Origin: Pseudomonas putida
Lineage (GTDB): Bacteria > Pseudomonadota > Gammaproteobacteria > Pseudomonadales > Pseudomonadaceae
Assembly (NCBI RefSeq): GCF_003228315.1
Contig: NZ_CP029693.1
Coordinates: forward strand, 1,736,001-1,800,000
Direction: 5' to 3'
Length of the DNA: 64,000 nucleotides
Numbering within the stretch: position 1 is the stretch's first letter; each line of letters starts with the position of its first letter. Shown piece by piece: positions 1 to 8,883 of this stretch. A program made the position numbers and the translations under genes. Under the pieces are notes generated by a model. It did no database searches. It saw only the letters and a list, made by a program, of their open reading frames with translations, and had not been told where the DNA came from.

Positions 1-1
1 G

Positions 2-1321
2 GCCGAAGCCATCGGCAACGGCAAGCTCAAGCCGGGCGAACGGCTGCCGCCCCACCGTGACTTCGCCAGTGCGCTGGGGGTGAACATCACCACCGTGACC
101 AAGGCGATGGCGGTGCTGCAGCAAAAAGGCCTGGTGGAAAGTCGCCCCGGGCGCGGCACCCAGGTCGCGCAACCCCGGCATCCGGCGGCGCAGTTCCAGT
201 CGGCTCCGAGCAATGATCCCGGCACCGTCGACCTGAGCGTCAATCGCCCGGCCACCGACGGTTTCAACCGGGTCCTTTCACAACTGCTGCCGCGCCTGGC
301 CAGCGACCCGCGCTTTGGTGACATGAAGGACTATCACCCCTCCGAAGGCCCGCTGTGGGCTCGCGAGGCCGCCGCGCAATGGCTGCGTCATACCGGTGTC
401 GAGGCCCATGCTTCGCAGATGCTGATTGCCGAGGGTGCCCAGCATGGCATCGCCAGCACTTTGCGCAGCCTGACCAGCAGCGGCGATACCGTGCTGGCCG
501 ACAGCGTCACCTACCAGGGCATCAATGCCTTGTGCCGCTCGCTGGGGCTGATTCTGGTGGGCGTTGATGCGGACGAGCGCGGGATGTCCCCCGAAGCGCT
601 GCGAAAGGCCTGCGCCGACCATCAGCCACGGCTGTTGTTTCTGGTGCCGTCGATCCACAACCCCACCGCCATCACCCTCGACGCCGAGCGCCGTCAAGCG
701 CTGGCGGCGGTGATCCGCGAAACCGACTTGCTGGTGATCGAGGACGATGTCTATCGACCGCTGCTGGATCAGTCGCCGCCCGCCTTCGCCGCCTTGCTGC
801 CGGAGCGCACGATCTACATTTCGGCTCTGTCCAAATGCATCGCGCCGGGCCTGCGCATGGGTTTTGTCATGGCGCCGCTGGCGATGGCCCAGGACATCGC
901 CGCGATGCAGCGCATCGACTGCTGGAGCACTTCGCCGCTGACCGCGCTGATCGCCACCCGGCTGATCGAGGACGGTCATGCCGAGCAACTGGTGGCCGAG
1001 CAACGCGAAGAATTGCGCGCCCGGCAGACGCTGCTTGCCAGCCACCTCGAAGGCCTGGAGTTCGAGCACAGCACCACCGGCACCCACGCCTGGCTGATCC
1101 TGCCGGAACCCTGGACCGGCTCGCGTTTCGCCCGCCTGTGCCACGACCGTGGTGTGGTGCTGCTGGCCGGTGGCGCCTTCACCCTGCGCCCGGAACTCTC
1201 GCCGCAAGCGGTGCGCATCAACATTTCGGCGGCCCTGTCCCGCGAGCAACTGATCAAGGCCCTGAAAATCATCAGCCAGCTGGCACGCCAGGGGCATCTC
1301 TACATGCACAACCGGATCTGA
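2..1321 (+). CDS. MocR/PdxR-type regulator with aminotransferase domain (5' partial)
   Basis: The reading frame is open to the first bases, so the true start lies outside the window. The visible N-terminus is the end of a GntR-type winged helix (LPPHRDFASALGVNITTVTK). A fold-type I aminotransferase domain follows, with the PLP lysine in SALSK (near base 835) and the usual SIHNPTA segment. MocR proteins bind DNA with the N-terminus and sense an amine or PLP-linked ligand with the aminotransferase-like domain. The gene ends 7 bases before an FAD amine dehydrogenase and then RidA, on the same strand, so it probably controls or belongs to that operon. It could instead be an active aminotransferase; sequence does not decide. 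Confidence 0.88.
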   Translation, partial: AEAIGNGKLKPGERLPPHRDFASALGVNITTVTKAMAVLQQKGLVESRPGRGTQVAQPRHPAAQFQSAPSNDPGTVDLSVNRPATDGFNRVLSQLLPRLASDPRFGDMKDYHPSEGPLWAREAAAQWLRHTGVEAHASQMLIAEGAQHGIASTLRSLTSSGDTVLADSVTYQGINALCRSLGLILVGVDADERGMSPEALRKACADHQPRLLFLVPSIHNPTAITLDAERRQALAAVIRETDLLVIEDDVYRPLLDQSPPAFAALLPERTIYISALSKCIAPGLRMGFVMAPLAMAQDIAAMQRIDCWSTSPLTALIATRLIEDGHAEQLVAEQREELRARQTLLASHLEGLEFEHSTTGTHAWLILPEPWTGSRFARLCHDRGVVLLAGGAFTLRPELSPQAVRINISAALSREQLIKALKIISQLARQGHLYMHNRI

Positions 1322-1328
1322 GAGAGAC

Positions 1329-2573
1329 ATGACACAGCCCGTTCATTGTGAAATCGCCGTCATCGGTGCCGGCGTGGTCGGGGTTGCCACCGCGCTCTGG
1401 CTGCGTCGCCAGGGTTACCAGGTGGCGTTGCTGGAGCGCGAGGCGATTGCCAGCGGCGCGTCCTATGGCAATGCCGGGACCCTGGCGCCCTATGGCGTGA
1501 TGCCGATTGCCCAGCCGTCACTGCTCAAGGCGATTCCGTCGCTGCTGTTTTCCAAAGAGTCGCCCTTTGTCATCAACTGGGCACGCCTGCCGCAGTTGAT
1601 GCCGTGGCTGGTGCGCTTTCTCAATGAATGTCGTGCGGCGCGCTGCGCGGTCAACACCCAGGCCCTGAGCCAGATCCTCCAGCACACCTACAGCGGTTAT
1701 GCACCGTTGCTGGCCGATTGTCCGCAGGCTGATCAACACCTGCAGCACAAGGGCTGCCTCTACGCCTACGGTACCGAGCAAGGATTTGCCGGCGCGCAGG
1801 CGGCCATCGAGTTGCGTCGTTCGCTGGGGATTGCCCAACAGGTGTTGAAGGCCTCGGAGATCGAACAGCTGGAGCCGGCGCTGGCGGGCAAGGCGGTAGC
1901 GGGCATCCTGTTTCCCGAGTCATCGCACATGGACGACCCGCGCGCCTTCATCGAGGCATTGGCAGCACCGCTGATCGCCGAGGGCGCCCTGCATCAGGCG
2001 ACCATCACCGATTTGCAGCGCAAGAGCGACGGCCTGTACCTCAGCAGCGCCGAAAGCAAACGCTGGCGCGCCGACCGCGTCGTGCTGTGTGGTGGTGCCT
2101 GGTCGGCGGCGCTGGCACAACAGGTCGGCGACCGCATTCCGCTGGATACCGAACGCGGCTATCACATCGAATTCGACATGCCCGAGACCCCGCTCAATCG
2201 TCCGTGCTGCCCGGTGGAAAGTGCGTTCTACATGACGCCCATGGCCGGTCGCCTGCGCGTGGCCGGCACGGTGGAGCTGGGTTCGATCAACGACCCGGCC
2301 AACCCCAAGCGCTTCGATTATCTGGAGCGCAACGTGCGCCGGGTCATGGGCCTGACCCAACCGGTGTCGCGCCAGTGGCTGGGCTTTCGCCCTTCCCTGC
2401 CGGATTCGCTGCCGGTGATCGGGCCTTCGCCAAACGAGCCGCGGCTGATCTACGCCTTCGGCCATCAGCACCTGGGCCTCACGCTGGCGGGCGCCACCGG
2501 CCAGTTGGTGGCCGACTGCATCGCCGGCAAGGCGCCTGCATGGCTCGACAGTTTTTCCGTGCAACGCTTCTGA
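1329..2573 (+). CDS. FAD-dependent D-amino acid dehydrogenase-like oxidoreductase
   Basis: A 414-residue protein opens with a dinucleotide-binding GAGVVG motif (residues about 11-16) and ends with a DAO-family FAD-binding segment ([20 protein letters not shown]). Length and layout match DadA-type D-amino acid dehydrogenases and related hydroxyproline or sarcosine oxidoreductases, which oxidise a C-N bond to an imino acid and pass electrons to the membrane chain. It starts 7 bases after the MocR regulator and is followed by RidA, which hydrolyses imines, so the three genes form a sensible imine-handling unit. The exact substrate cannot be read from sequence. An alanine racemase, usual beside classical dadA, is not present here. 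Confidence 0.85.
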   Translation: MTQPVHCEIAVIGAGVVGVATALWLRRQGYQVALLEREAIASGASYGNAGTLAPYGVMPIAQPSLLKAIPSLLFSKESPFVINWARLPQLMPWLVRFLNECRAARCAVNTQALSQILQHTYSGYAPLLADCPQADQHLQHKGCLYAYGTEQGFAGAQAAIELRRSLGIAQQVLKASEIEQLEPALAGKAVAGILFPESSHMDDPRAFIEALAAPLIAEGALHQATITDLQRKSDGLYLSSAESKRWRADRVVLCGGAWSAALAQQVGDRIPLDTERGYHIEFDMPETPLNRPCCPVESAFYMTPMAGRLRVAGTVELGSINDPANPKRFDYLERNVRRVMGLTQPVSRQWLGFRPSLPDSLPVIGPSPNEPRLIYAFGHQHLGLTLAGATGQLVADCIAGKAPAWLDSFSVQRF

Positions 2574-2614
2574 GCTACGTTTCCGAGCTACGCCTAATAA
2601 CAGGAGAATTCTTG

Positions 2615-2968
2615 ATGCCAACCATCGAACGCCAACACACCAACCAGCGCATGAGCCAGATCGTCACCCACGGCAATACCGTGTACCTGGCCGGGCAAGT
2701 GGGCGAACCGCAGCACGACATCGCGGGCCAGACCCGCGATGCCCTGGCCCGGGTCGATGCCCTGCTTGCCGAAGCTGGCTCTTCCAGGGAGCACCTGCTG
2801 CAAACCACCATCTGGCTCGCCGACATGGCGGACTTCGCGGCAATGAACGAGGTGTGGGACGCCTGGGTCCCGGCGGGACACGCCCCGGCCCGGGCCTGTG
2901 GCGAGGCGAAACTGGCGGATCCAGCGTTGCTGGTCGAGGTGATCGTCTGCGCGGCAAGGGACCTGTAG
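2615..2968 (+). CDS. RidA family imine/enamine deaminase
   Basis: The 117-residue product starts at an ATG about 8 bases after the ribosome-binding site AGGAG. It matches the YjgF/YER057c/UK114 family: VYLAGQVG near residue 21, [17 protein letters not shown] in the helix, and a C-terminal [20 protein letters not shown] strand that carries the conserved arginine. RidA proteins hydrolyse reactive 2-imino or enamine intermediates to keto acids and ammonia. Its place directly after a D-amino acid dehydrogenase-like gene suggests it clears the imine made by that enzyme. Confidence 0.87.
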   Translation: MPTIERQHTNQRMSQIVTHGNTVYLAGQVGEPQHDIAGQTRDALARVDALLAEAGSSREHLLQTTIWLADMADFAAMNEVWDAWVPAGHAPARACGEAKLADPALLVEVIVCAARDL

Positions 2969-2991
2969 GAGCTGCCGCAGGCTGCGATCTT

Positions 2992-3020
2992 GATCGTTCC
3001 CACGCTCTGCGTGGGAACGA
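2992..3020. repeat. Short palindrome with core CGTTCCCACGCTCTGCGTGG
   Basis: A near-perfect hairpin lying just after ridA. The same palindrome recurs at 6577-6607 and, in an expanded nested form, at 30147-30252. It is an intergenic dispersed repeat distinct from the GTAGGAGCGAG elements. Confidence 0.75.
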
Positions 3021-3141
3021 GCAAGACCGGGATCGTACTTCATCCATGGTTTTTGCAGTCCCTCAACAAAAGGGAACTCTTGGCGAAGGCCGTGCATCTC
3101 AAAATATGAAGCACTTCCCTTTTGCTGCAGAGGACACCGTC

Positions 3142-3462
3142 ATGCGCCGTCTGATAATCCTTTCTTCCCTGCTGCTGTGTTTACCTGTCGGCTCTGCACT
3201 GGCCGACGTGGATGCGGGCGACGTCGCCACCTCGGCCGGCGTATCCGCTTCGCTGTATTCGACCTTCAAGGATCACAAAATGATGATTCCCGCCCGGGAT
3301 GACGCCTCCAGCTTCGTAGCCAGTGGCGGCACGATTCGCGGCGCGTATCTGGAGTCGGTGTTCCAGCAACTGCGCCAGGATCATCCTGACCTGGCCAACG
3401 CCAGTGACGAAGATCTGGCTCAGGCGATCCTCGTCCAGGACAGTGCCGTCGCCAATCACTGA
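3142..3462 (+). CDS. Exported DUF2388 family protein
   Basis: A 106-residue protein with a Sec signal peptide (RRLIILSSLLLCLPVGSALA, cleavage after about residue 20). The mature part has the conserved DUF2388 pattern: SAGVSASLYSTFKDHKMMIPARDDASSFVASGG followed by a helical tail. These small periplasmic proteins are common in Pseudomonas and have no established function. It stands alone between ridA and a convergent dehydratase gene. The start is set by an AGAGGA sequence 8-9 bases upstream of the ATG. Confidence 0.82.
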   Translation: MRRLIILSSLLLCLPVGSALADVDAGDVATSAGVSASLYSTFKDHKMMIPARDDASSFVASGGTIRGAYLESVFQQLRQDHPDLANASDEDLAQAILVQDSAVANH

Positions 3463-3469
3463 GAACCCC

Positions 3470-3569
3470 TGTAGGAGCGAACCTGCTCGCGATGGTCGTC
3501 AACGATAACGCGGGGAGCCTGACACCCCGTGGGGTCCTGACGTGCATCGCGAGCAGGCTCGCTCCTACA
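3470..3569. repeat. REPIN, long class, spacer in reverse orientation
   Basis: Two inverted arms (left arm with an A variant, GAGCGAACCTGCTC) enclose a spacer containing CAACGATAACG and CCTGACACCCCG. Lies between convergent genes. Confidence 0.85.
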
Positions 3570-3583
3570 AGGTACAAGGCGCT

Positions 3584-4492
3584 TCAACGCGCCCAGCCGG
3601 CCACCAGTTGCGCGCTGATGCTGACCCCGCCACACACCACAATCACCACATCGTGGGCGCCGGCAATCGCCGGGTGATCCAGGTAGGCAATCGCCAATGA
3701 AACCCCACAGGCCGGCTCCACCAGCTGACGCAAATCGCTGGCATAACGCACCACCCCCATGATCGCTTCCTCATCGCCAAGCACCACGCATTCGTGGCTG
3801 AAATCGCGGATGTGCTCCACCGGCCAAGCAGCCACCAGGGCTGCACCGAGTGAACGGGCGACCGTATCGATACGAGGAAACTTGACCGGATGCCCGGCCC
3901 TGACGGCGGCCGCGAAAGACGCAGCGCCCTCGGTTTCGCAGGCGATGATCCGACAATCCATGCGTTGGTGACGAATCAGCCCGGTGAGTATTCCCGCGAG
4001 CAGACCACCACCGCCCACCGACGTGACGATGGCGTCGACCTGCGGGCAATCCTCGAGGATTTCATCGACCATCGTGCTGTGCCCTTGCCACAGCACCGGA
4101 TGGTCGAAAGCCGGCACGTATTCGGTGTCCGCGCCTTTGGCCAATTCCTTGGCCCGTTTATTGGCCTCATCCCAAACCTTGCCATGGACGATCACTTGCG
4201 CCCCGGTTTTGCTGATCCTGGCCCGGGTCGACTCAGGGGTGGTGTGCGGCACCACCACACAGGCCTCCAACCCCAGGCGGGCGGCGGCCACAGCGGTGGC
4301 AAAGCCGGCATTGCCCCCTGACGGGCAAATCACCTTGCGCTTGCCCTGCGCCTTGGCCTGACTGCACAGCAGCCCGATGCCGCGCACCTTGAAGGAGCCG
4401 CCGGGTTGCAGGTTTTCCAGTTTGAGCCAGATTCGGCGGGACGCCGTCGAGAGGTCCGGGTGCAGGATCAAGGGTGTTCGGATGTGCAGCAT
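3584..4492 (-). CDS. L-serine/L-threonine dehydratase-like PLP enzyme
   Basis: A 302-residue fold-type II PLP enzyme. LKLENLQPGGSFKVRG carries the PLP-binding lysine (about residue 32), SGGNAGFA is the substrate loop, and SVGGGGLLAG is the phosphate-binding glycine loop. The short length, without an ACT regulatory domain, fits the single-domain serine dehydratase (SDS-like) class, which deaminates serine or threonine to the keto acid. The start chosen (base 4492) has AGGAG 7 bases upstream; an open extension to 4552 lacks such a signal. It is transcribed alone, between two REPINs. Confidence 0.84.
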   Translation of the reverse strand: MLHIRTPLILHPDLSTASRRIWLKLENLQPGGSFKVRGIGLLCSQAKAQGKRKVICPSGGNAGFATAVAAARLGLEACVVVPHTTPESTRARISKTGAQVIVHGKVWDEANKRAKELAKGADTEYVPAFDHPVLWQGHSTMVDEILEDCPQVDAIVTSVGGGGLLAGILTGLIRHQRMDCRIIACETEGAASFAAAVRAGHPVKFPRIDTVARSLGAALVAAWPVEHIRDFSHECVVLGDEEAIMGVVRYASDLRQLVEPACGVSLAIAYLDHPAIAGAHDVVIVVCGGVSISAQLVAGWAR

Positions 4493-4589
4493 GACGGGCT
4501 CCTGTTGCAGGCCACGGACCTTGGGGGCCGGTGGTGAACGGTGCTTCATCAAGCTTAGTTCATGCGGCGTTGCTAATGACGCCGCAGCC

Positions 4590-4689
4590 TGCAGGAGCGA
4601 GCCTGCTCGCGATGGTCGTCAACGATAACGCTGGCTGCCTGACACCCCGTGGTGCCCTGGCGTGCATCGCGAGCAGGCTCGCTCCTACA
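4590..4689. repeat. REPIN, long class, reverse spacer
   Basis: Left arm begins GCAGGAGCGAG (one mismatch); the right arm matches the consensus. Lies between the tandem dehydratase and SDR genes. Confidence 0.85.
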
Positions 4690-4703
4690 GGGGTGGGTCG
4701 GGG

Positions 4704-5495
4704 TTAGAGGTAACGCGGCGCCGGCCTGGAATTGCCGAACAACCCGGACAACACCCGACGTTGCGCCTCGTACTGATCCCACTGCGCACCGTCGTGCAGC
4801 CCCGGAATGGTCACCACCTCGCCGCTGGCCAATCCCGCCAGCGCCGCATCGACCATATCCCCGGCCGACATGACGATTTTCTGCGGCAGGTTTTCCACCG
4901 GGTTACCCGCCTCGCTCCAGAAGTCAGTGGCGGTGGCGCCCGGCAGCACGGCCTGGATACGCACGCCCTTGTCGACCAGCTCATGGTGCATCGACTGGCT
5001 CAGGGCGAGCACGAACGCCTTGGTGGCACCATACACGCCGTTGAGGACTTCCGGAGCGATGGCGACAATCGAGGCGATGTTGATCACGGTGCCGCCGCCA
5101 CGGGCGACGAAGCCCGGTGCCACCGCATAGGCCAGGCGTGTCAGCGCAGTGATGTTGAGGTTGATCATCTCTTGCATGTCATCCACCGGGCTGCCCAGCA
5201 GCGGCATGACCGCCCCCACCCCGGCGTTATTGACCAGCAGGGTGATGCTGGCGTCGCTGTGCAGAATCCGTTCGACCCGCAGCAGGTCCGCCGGGTCCTT
5301 CAAATCAGCGGCGACCACTTCCACGTTACGTCCGGTTTCATCGCTCAAGCGGTTGGCCAGAGCATTGAGTTTTGCCTGACTGCGGGCGACCAGAATCAGG
5401 TTGTAACCCAGACGGGCGAGCCGGTCTGCGTAGACCGCGCCGATGCCAGAGGATGCGCCGGTAATCAGTGCGGTGCCTTTGGATGAATGCGTCAT
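4704..5495 (-). CDS. SDR family NAD(P)-dependent oxidoreductase
   Basis: A 263-residue classical short-chain dehydrogenase. The Rossmann motif TGASSGIG lies near the N-terminus, NNAGVG follows, then the catalytic serine in NIASIVA and YGATK carries the Tyr/Lys pair. Three in-frame starts lie close together; GAAGGA sits 6-7 bases before the ATG at 5495, so that start is chosen over 5510. The gene is divergent from a GlxA-type regulator at 5619, with about 120 bases between, and the regulator may control it. The substrate is unknown. Confidence 0.86.
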   Translation of the reverse strand: MTHSSKGTALITGASSGIGAVYADRLARLGYNLILVARSQAKLNALANRLSDETGRNVEVVAADLKDPADLLRVERILHSDASITLLVNNAGVGAVMPLLGSPVDDMQEMINLNITALTRLAYAVAPGFVARGGGTVINIASIVAIAPEVLNGVYGATKAFVLALSQSMHHELVDKGVRIQAVLPGATATDFWSEAGNPVENLPQKIVMSAGDMVDAALAGLASGEVVTIPGLHDGAQWDQYEAQRRVLSGLFGNSRPAPRYL

Positions 5496-5618
5496 GTTCA
5501 TGTCCTTCACAAAGCGGCGAGATATTCGCCGGGTGTGAGCAGTTATAAAGGGGCTCGTACGCGTCGCAAATGACGTTTAAAGTACGTTTTCAGGACATGA
5601 CGATTTGAGGACATCCCC

Positions 5619-6566
5619 ATGATCTGCGTGGCGTTTGTGGTTTTCGACAGGTTCCAGTCCATGGCGCTGGCGGCGATGCCGGTGTTCGAGTACGCCAACT
5701 TCAGCGCCGGTGAAGACCTGTACGACGTGCGCGTGCTGTCCGAGGACGGTCGCACCTTGCGCGCTTCCGGCGGCCTGACAGTCGGCACCGAGGCGTTTGA
5801 TGAGCGGGTGTTCGATACGGTGATCGTGGTCGGTGGCGATTCGATCCTCGAACAGGCGCCCGAGGCCGTGCTCGACTACCTGCGGGCCAGCGCCAGTACC
5901 GCCCGGCGCACCGCCTCGATCTGCTCCGGCGCCTTCGTCATGGCCCAGGCCGGCCTGCTCGACGGACGGCGGGCTACCACCCATTGGGCCTACGCCCGGC
6001 AATTGCAGGAACGTTTTGCCTCGATCAAGGTGGAAGCCGACCGCATTTACGTGGTCGATGGCTCGATCTGGACTTCCGCCGGCATGACCGCCGGCATCGA
6101 CCTGGCACTGGCCATGGTGGAAAAGGATTTCGGCGCCGAACTGGCCCGTGCGGTGGCGCAGAAACTGGTGATGTACCACCGCCGTGGTGGCGGCCAGTCG
6201 CAACACTCGGCGTTGCTGGAGCTGGAGCCGAAATCCGACCGCATCCAGACGGTGCTCGGCTATGCCCGGGAACACCTGACCCAGGCGCTGTCGGTGGAAC
6301 AACTGGCGGAAGTGGCCCGCCTCAGCCCACGACAATTCAGCCGCGCGTTTCGCGCCGAAACCGGCCAATCGCCGGCCAAGGCTATCGAAAACCTGCGCCT
6401 GGAGGCGGCCCGGCAGTTGCTCGAACGTGGTCGTCTGAGCCTCGATCAAATCGCCCTGGAAACCGGCCTGGGCGACCGCCGACGCATGCGCGAAGCCTTC
6501 CTGCGGGCGTTCGGCCAGCCGCCGCAGGTGATACGCCGCGCTGCCCGCGCCGAAACGCCCGCCTGA
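5619..6566 (+). CDS. GlxA family transcriptional regulator (DJ-1/PfpI + AraC)
   Basis: A 315-residue protein with an N-terminal DJ-1/PfpI-like domain (cysteine in SICSGAFVMAQAGLLDG, then RRATTHW) and a C-terminal AraC-type pair of helix-turn-helix motifs (LSVEQLAEVARLSPRQFSRAF and the second helix at LSLDQIALETGLGDRRRMREAF). GAGGA lies upstream of the ATG. Family members sense small metabolites through the DJ-1 domain. It is divergent from the SDR gene, the most likely target. A second protein of this family is encoded at 48879-49919. Confidence 0.88.
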   Translation: MICVAFVVFDRFQSMALAAMPVFEYANFSAGEDLYDVRVLSEDGRTLRASGGLTVGTEAFDERVFDTVIVVGGDSILEQAPEAVLDYLRASASTARRTASICSGAFVMAQAGLLDGRRATTHWAYARQLQERFASIKVEADRIYVVDGSIWTSAGMTAGIDLALAMVEKDFGAELARAVAQKLVMYHRRGGGQSQHSALLELEPKSDRIQTVLGYAREHLTQALSVEQLAEVARLSPRQFSRAFRAETGQSPAKAIENLRLEAARQLLERGRLSLDQIALETGLGDRRRMREAFLRAFGQPPQVIRRAARAETPA

Positions 6567-6576
6567 CCTGATCGCT

Positions 6577-6607
6577 GATCGTTCCCACGCTCTGCGTGGG
6601 AACGATC
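6577..6607. repeat. Short palindrome with core CGTTCCCACGCTCTGCGTGG
   Basis: Perfect hairpin flanked by GATC, directly after the GlxA regulator and just before a REPIN. It may act as a hairpin in the 3' UTR, but has no T-run. Confidence 0.75.
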
Positions 6608-6616
6608 AGATCGCCC

Positions 6617-6716
6617 TGTAGGAGCGAGCATGCTCGCGATGGTCGCCAGAACACCACGGGGTGTCAGGCACCCCGCGTTTTCGTTAACGACCATCGCGAG
6701 CATGCTCGCTCCTACA
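6617..6716. repeat. REPIN, long class, CATGCTC arm variant
   Basis: Arms read GAGCGAGCATGCTCGCGAT, with A instead of C in the centre, in both arms. The compensated change suggests the pair evolves as a hairpin. Spacer CACGGGGTGTCAGGC is in forward orientation. Confidence 0.87.
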
Positions 6717-6747
6717 ATGAAGAGAGATGTGCATCGTGGAGGCGCTC

Positions 6748-7407
6748 ATGAAAATCTCGGCCAAACTGGCGTTCTTCGCCGTCGTCAGCACCCTCGCCTA
6801 CCTCGCCCTGGCCATTTGGGGACTGGGTGGCGTGGGTGCTTATTTCTCTCACCCGGCGCTGGTGGTGGTGGCGCTGGCCACGCTGGTGATGGCCATTGCC
6901 TCCCTGTTCACCGAGGTCAACCTCAGCCCCGGCGAACGTGAAGACCGGGCCAATCGCTGGGTGATCCCGGCGTTCGGGGTGATCGGCCTGCTGAGCGGCT
7001 ATCTGCCGGCTTACACCGACCGCATCGACTTCTGGACCTTCGGTGGCGAGAGCGTGCGTTGGCTCGGGGCGATCCTGTTCATCATCGGCGGTGCATTGCG
7101 GCTGTGGCCGGTGTTCATACTGGGCAAGCGTTTCAGTGGTTTGGTGGCAATCCAGCCGGGGCATCGACTGGTCACCGACGGGCTGTATCGCCGCCTGCGC
7201 AATCCCAGTTATCTGGGGATGATGGTCATCGGTTTGGGCTGGGCACTGGCGTTTCGTTCGGGAGTCGGGCTGGTGTTGGCGGCCTTGACCCTGATTCCGC
7301 TGATCGCACGGATTCATTCGGAAGAGGCGCTGCTGCGGGCGCAGTTCGGCGGCGAATATGAGGCGTATTGCGCCCGAAGCTGGCGGTTGATCCCCGGGAT
7401 TTACTGA
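6748..7407 (+). CDS. Isoprenylcysteine methyltransferase-like membrane protein
   Basis: A 219-residue membrane protein with about five hydrophobic segments. The C-terminal half has the ICMT/PEMT pattern: HRLVTDGLYRRLRNPSYLGM followed by EEALLRAQFGGEYEAYCARSWRLIPGIY, where RNPSY and the acidic EE near the end contribute to SAM binding. Bacterial members methylate varied small acceptors or have no known substrate. The start at 6748 has GGAGG 6 bases upstream; an upstream ATG at 6727 has no such signal. Confidence 0.8.
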   Translation: MKISAKLAFFAVVSTLAYLALAIWGLGGVGAYFSHPALVVVALATLVMAIASLFTEVNLSPGEREDRANRWVIPAFGVIGLLSGYLPAYTDRIDFWTFGGESVRWLGAILFIIGGALRLWPVFILGKRFSGLVAIQPGHRLVTDGLYRRLRNPSYLGMMVIGLGWALAFRSGVGLVLAALTLIPLIARIHSEEALLRAQFGGEYEAYCARSWRLIPGIY

Positions 7408-7422
7408 CACCCCTGCACCCCC

Positions 7423-7523
7423 TGTAGGAGCGAGCCTGCTCGCGATGAACCTGTGAGCACCACGGGGTGTCAGCCCCCCAGTGTTATCGTTGACGACCAT
7501 CGCGAGCAGGGCTCGCTCCTACA
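7423..7523. repeat. REPIN, long class, forward spacer
   Basis: Right arm has one extra G (GCAGGGCTCGC). Lies between convergent ICMT-like and HAD genes. Confidence 0.85.
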
Positions 7524-7526
7524 GTT

Positions 7527-8195
7527 TTAGCGGGTGTTCAGGCTGATGGAGCCATCTGCATTGACCTTCGCGGTGATCGAGTCATAACTGCCCAACGTCG
7601 CCTCTTCCGTCTCAAGCGGCTGCTCATGCGCCGCCGTGACAATCAGCAAATCCGCCCCCGCCGCTTGCGCCGCGAGTATCCCCACGGTGGCATCCTCGAA
7701 CACCAGGCACTCACTGATCGGCACATCCAGCCGCTGCGCAGCCAATCGATAACCTGCCGGATCAGGCTTGCCCACGGTCACGTCCTCGGCAGTGACCATC
7801 ACCGCAGGCTCCACAATCCCGGCCGCTGCCATGCGACGCAACGCCAGGGTCCTCGGCGCGGAGGTGACGATGGCCCATTGGTGGGCCGGCAGCGCCTTGA
7901 GAAAAGCCGCCGCGCCGGCCACCTCTTCGACTCCTTCGACATCCTCGATTTCCGCCTGGGTGATCCACGCCGCCTCAACCTCGGCATCGACACCGGGCAA
8001 ATCCAGGCGGCGGATGGTATCGATGGCGCGAGCACCATGGATGGTCGGCAGGAAGGTTTCGACATCGACACCATGGCGCCTCGCCCAGGTGGCCCAGACG
8101 CGCTCGGCGGCGGCGATGGAGGTCAGGATGGTGCCGTCCATGTCGAACAGGAAGGCGCGGTAGGGGGTGTCGAACACGGATTTGGCGGCGGGCAA
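7527..8195 (-). CDS. HAD family sugar-phosphatase-like hydrolase
   Basis: HAD superfamily subclass I phosphatase. Motif I is FLFDMDGTI (nucleophile and acid Asp), motif II the T/S in IVTSAPR, motif III the K in VGKPDP, and motif IV the acidic FEDATVG. A cap domain sits between motifs I and II, as in small sugar-phosphate or glycerol-phosphate phosphatases. No ATG precedes motif I. A TTG at 8195 with AGGAAG about 7 bases upstream is the best start; a GTG eight residues before the motif is the alternative. The phosphate substrate is not evident. Confidence 0.82.
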   Translation of the reverse strand: MPAAKSVFDTPYRAFLFDMDGTILTSIAAAERVWATWARRHGVDVETFLPTIHGARAIDTIRRLDLPGVDAEVEAAWITQAEIEDVEGVEEVAGAAAFLKALPAHQWAIVTSAPRTLALRRMAAAGIVEPAVMVTAEDVTVGKPDPAGYRLAAQRLDVPISECLVFEDATVGILAAQAAGADLLIVTAAHEQPLETEEATLGSYDSITAKVNADGSISLNTR

Positions 8196-8240
8196 AGGGA
8201 GGCTTCCTGTCAAAATATTTCAAGCAATCTACACCATCCC

Positions 8241-8340
8241 TGTAGGAGCGAGCCTGCTCGCGATGCACGCCAGAACAACACGGGGTGTCAGGCAGCCAGC
8301 GTTATCGTTGACGACCATCGCGAGCAGGCTCGCTCCTACA
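8241..8340. repeat. REPIN, long class, forward spacer
   Basis: Both arms match the consensus. It sits between the HAD gene start and the end of the response-regulator gene. Confidence 0.87.
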
Positions 8341-8363
8341 GGGGGCGTTGTGATGTTTGGGGG

Positions 8364-8771
8364 TTACAGGGTTCGGCGTGATTTGAGCGCACCGTCCACG
8401 CAATCGAGCAACTGCCCCAGCGCCCAGGGTTTCTTGATGAACGAGACTTCGTGGCGCACTCCGGAGCTTTCCGGGGTCTCGTAGCCGGACATGATCATGA
8501 TCGGCTTTTCCGGCCAGCGATCGCCGAACAGGTTGGCCAGGTCCGCGCCGTTGAGCGTGCCCGGCATGGTGATGTCAGTCAGCAGCAGGCCGACCTCTTG
8601 CGCATGGCGCTGCAAGTACACCGACGCGGCGTCCGCACTGGTGTGAGAGTGCACCGCATAGCCTTCGTCCTGAAGAATCTCGCAGAGAAACTCCAGGATC
8701 AGCGGATCGTCCTCGACCACCAGGATCAACCCGCCCGCAGGGTTTCCATTCGTCGCCGGTATTCGACTCAT
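8364..8771 (-). CDS. REC-only response regulator
   Basis: A 135-residue stand-alone receiver domain. Acidic pocket VVEDD, phospho-acceptor Asp in LLLTDITMPG, switch residue in IMSGYE, and conserved lysine in FIKKPW. The KPW form is typical of receivers that work with hybrid histidine kinases. No output domain and no neighbouring kinase gene, so it is an orphan that probably relays phosphate or acts by protein binding. Confidence 0.87.
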   Translation of the reverse strand: MSRIPATNGNPAGGLILVVEDDPLILEFLCEILQDEGYAVHSHTSADAASVYLQRHAQEVGLLLTDITMPGTLNGADLANLFGDRWPEKPIMIMSGYETPESSGVRHEVSFIKKPWALGQLLDCVDGALKSRRTL

Positions 8772-8883
8772 GACCTTGCCGCTCCCTGTCTGCCTCAATG
8801 ATTTCGCGGCTTCTCGTCCGCCACCTACAGGTATGAGCAGCGGACTCGATGGAAATTCATTTTTGATACAGACAACGGCGAAA

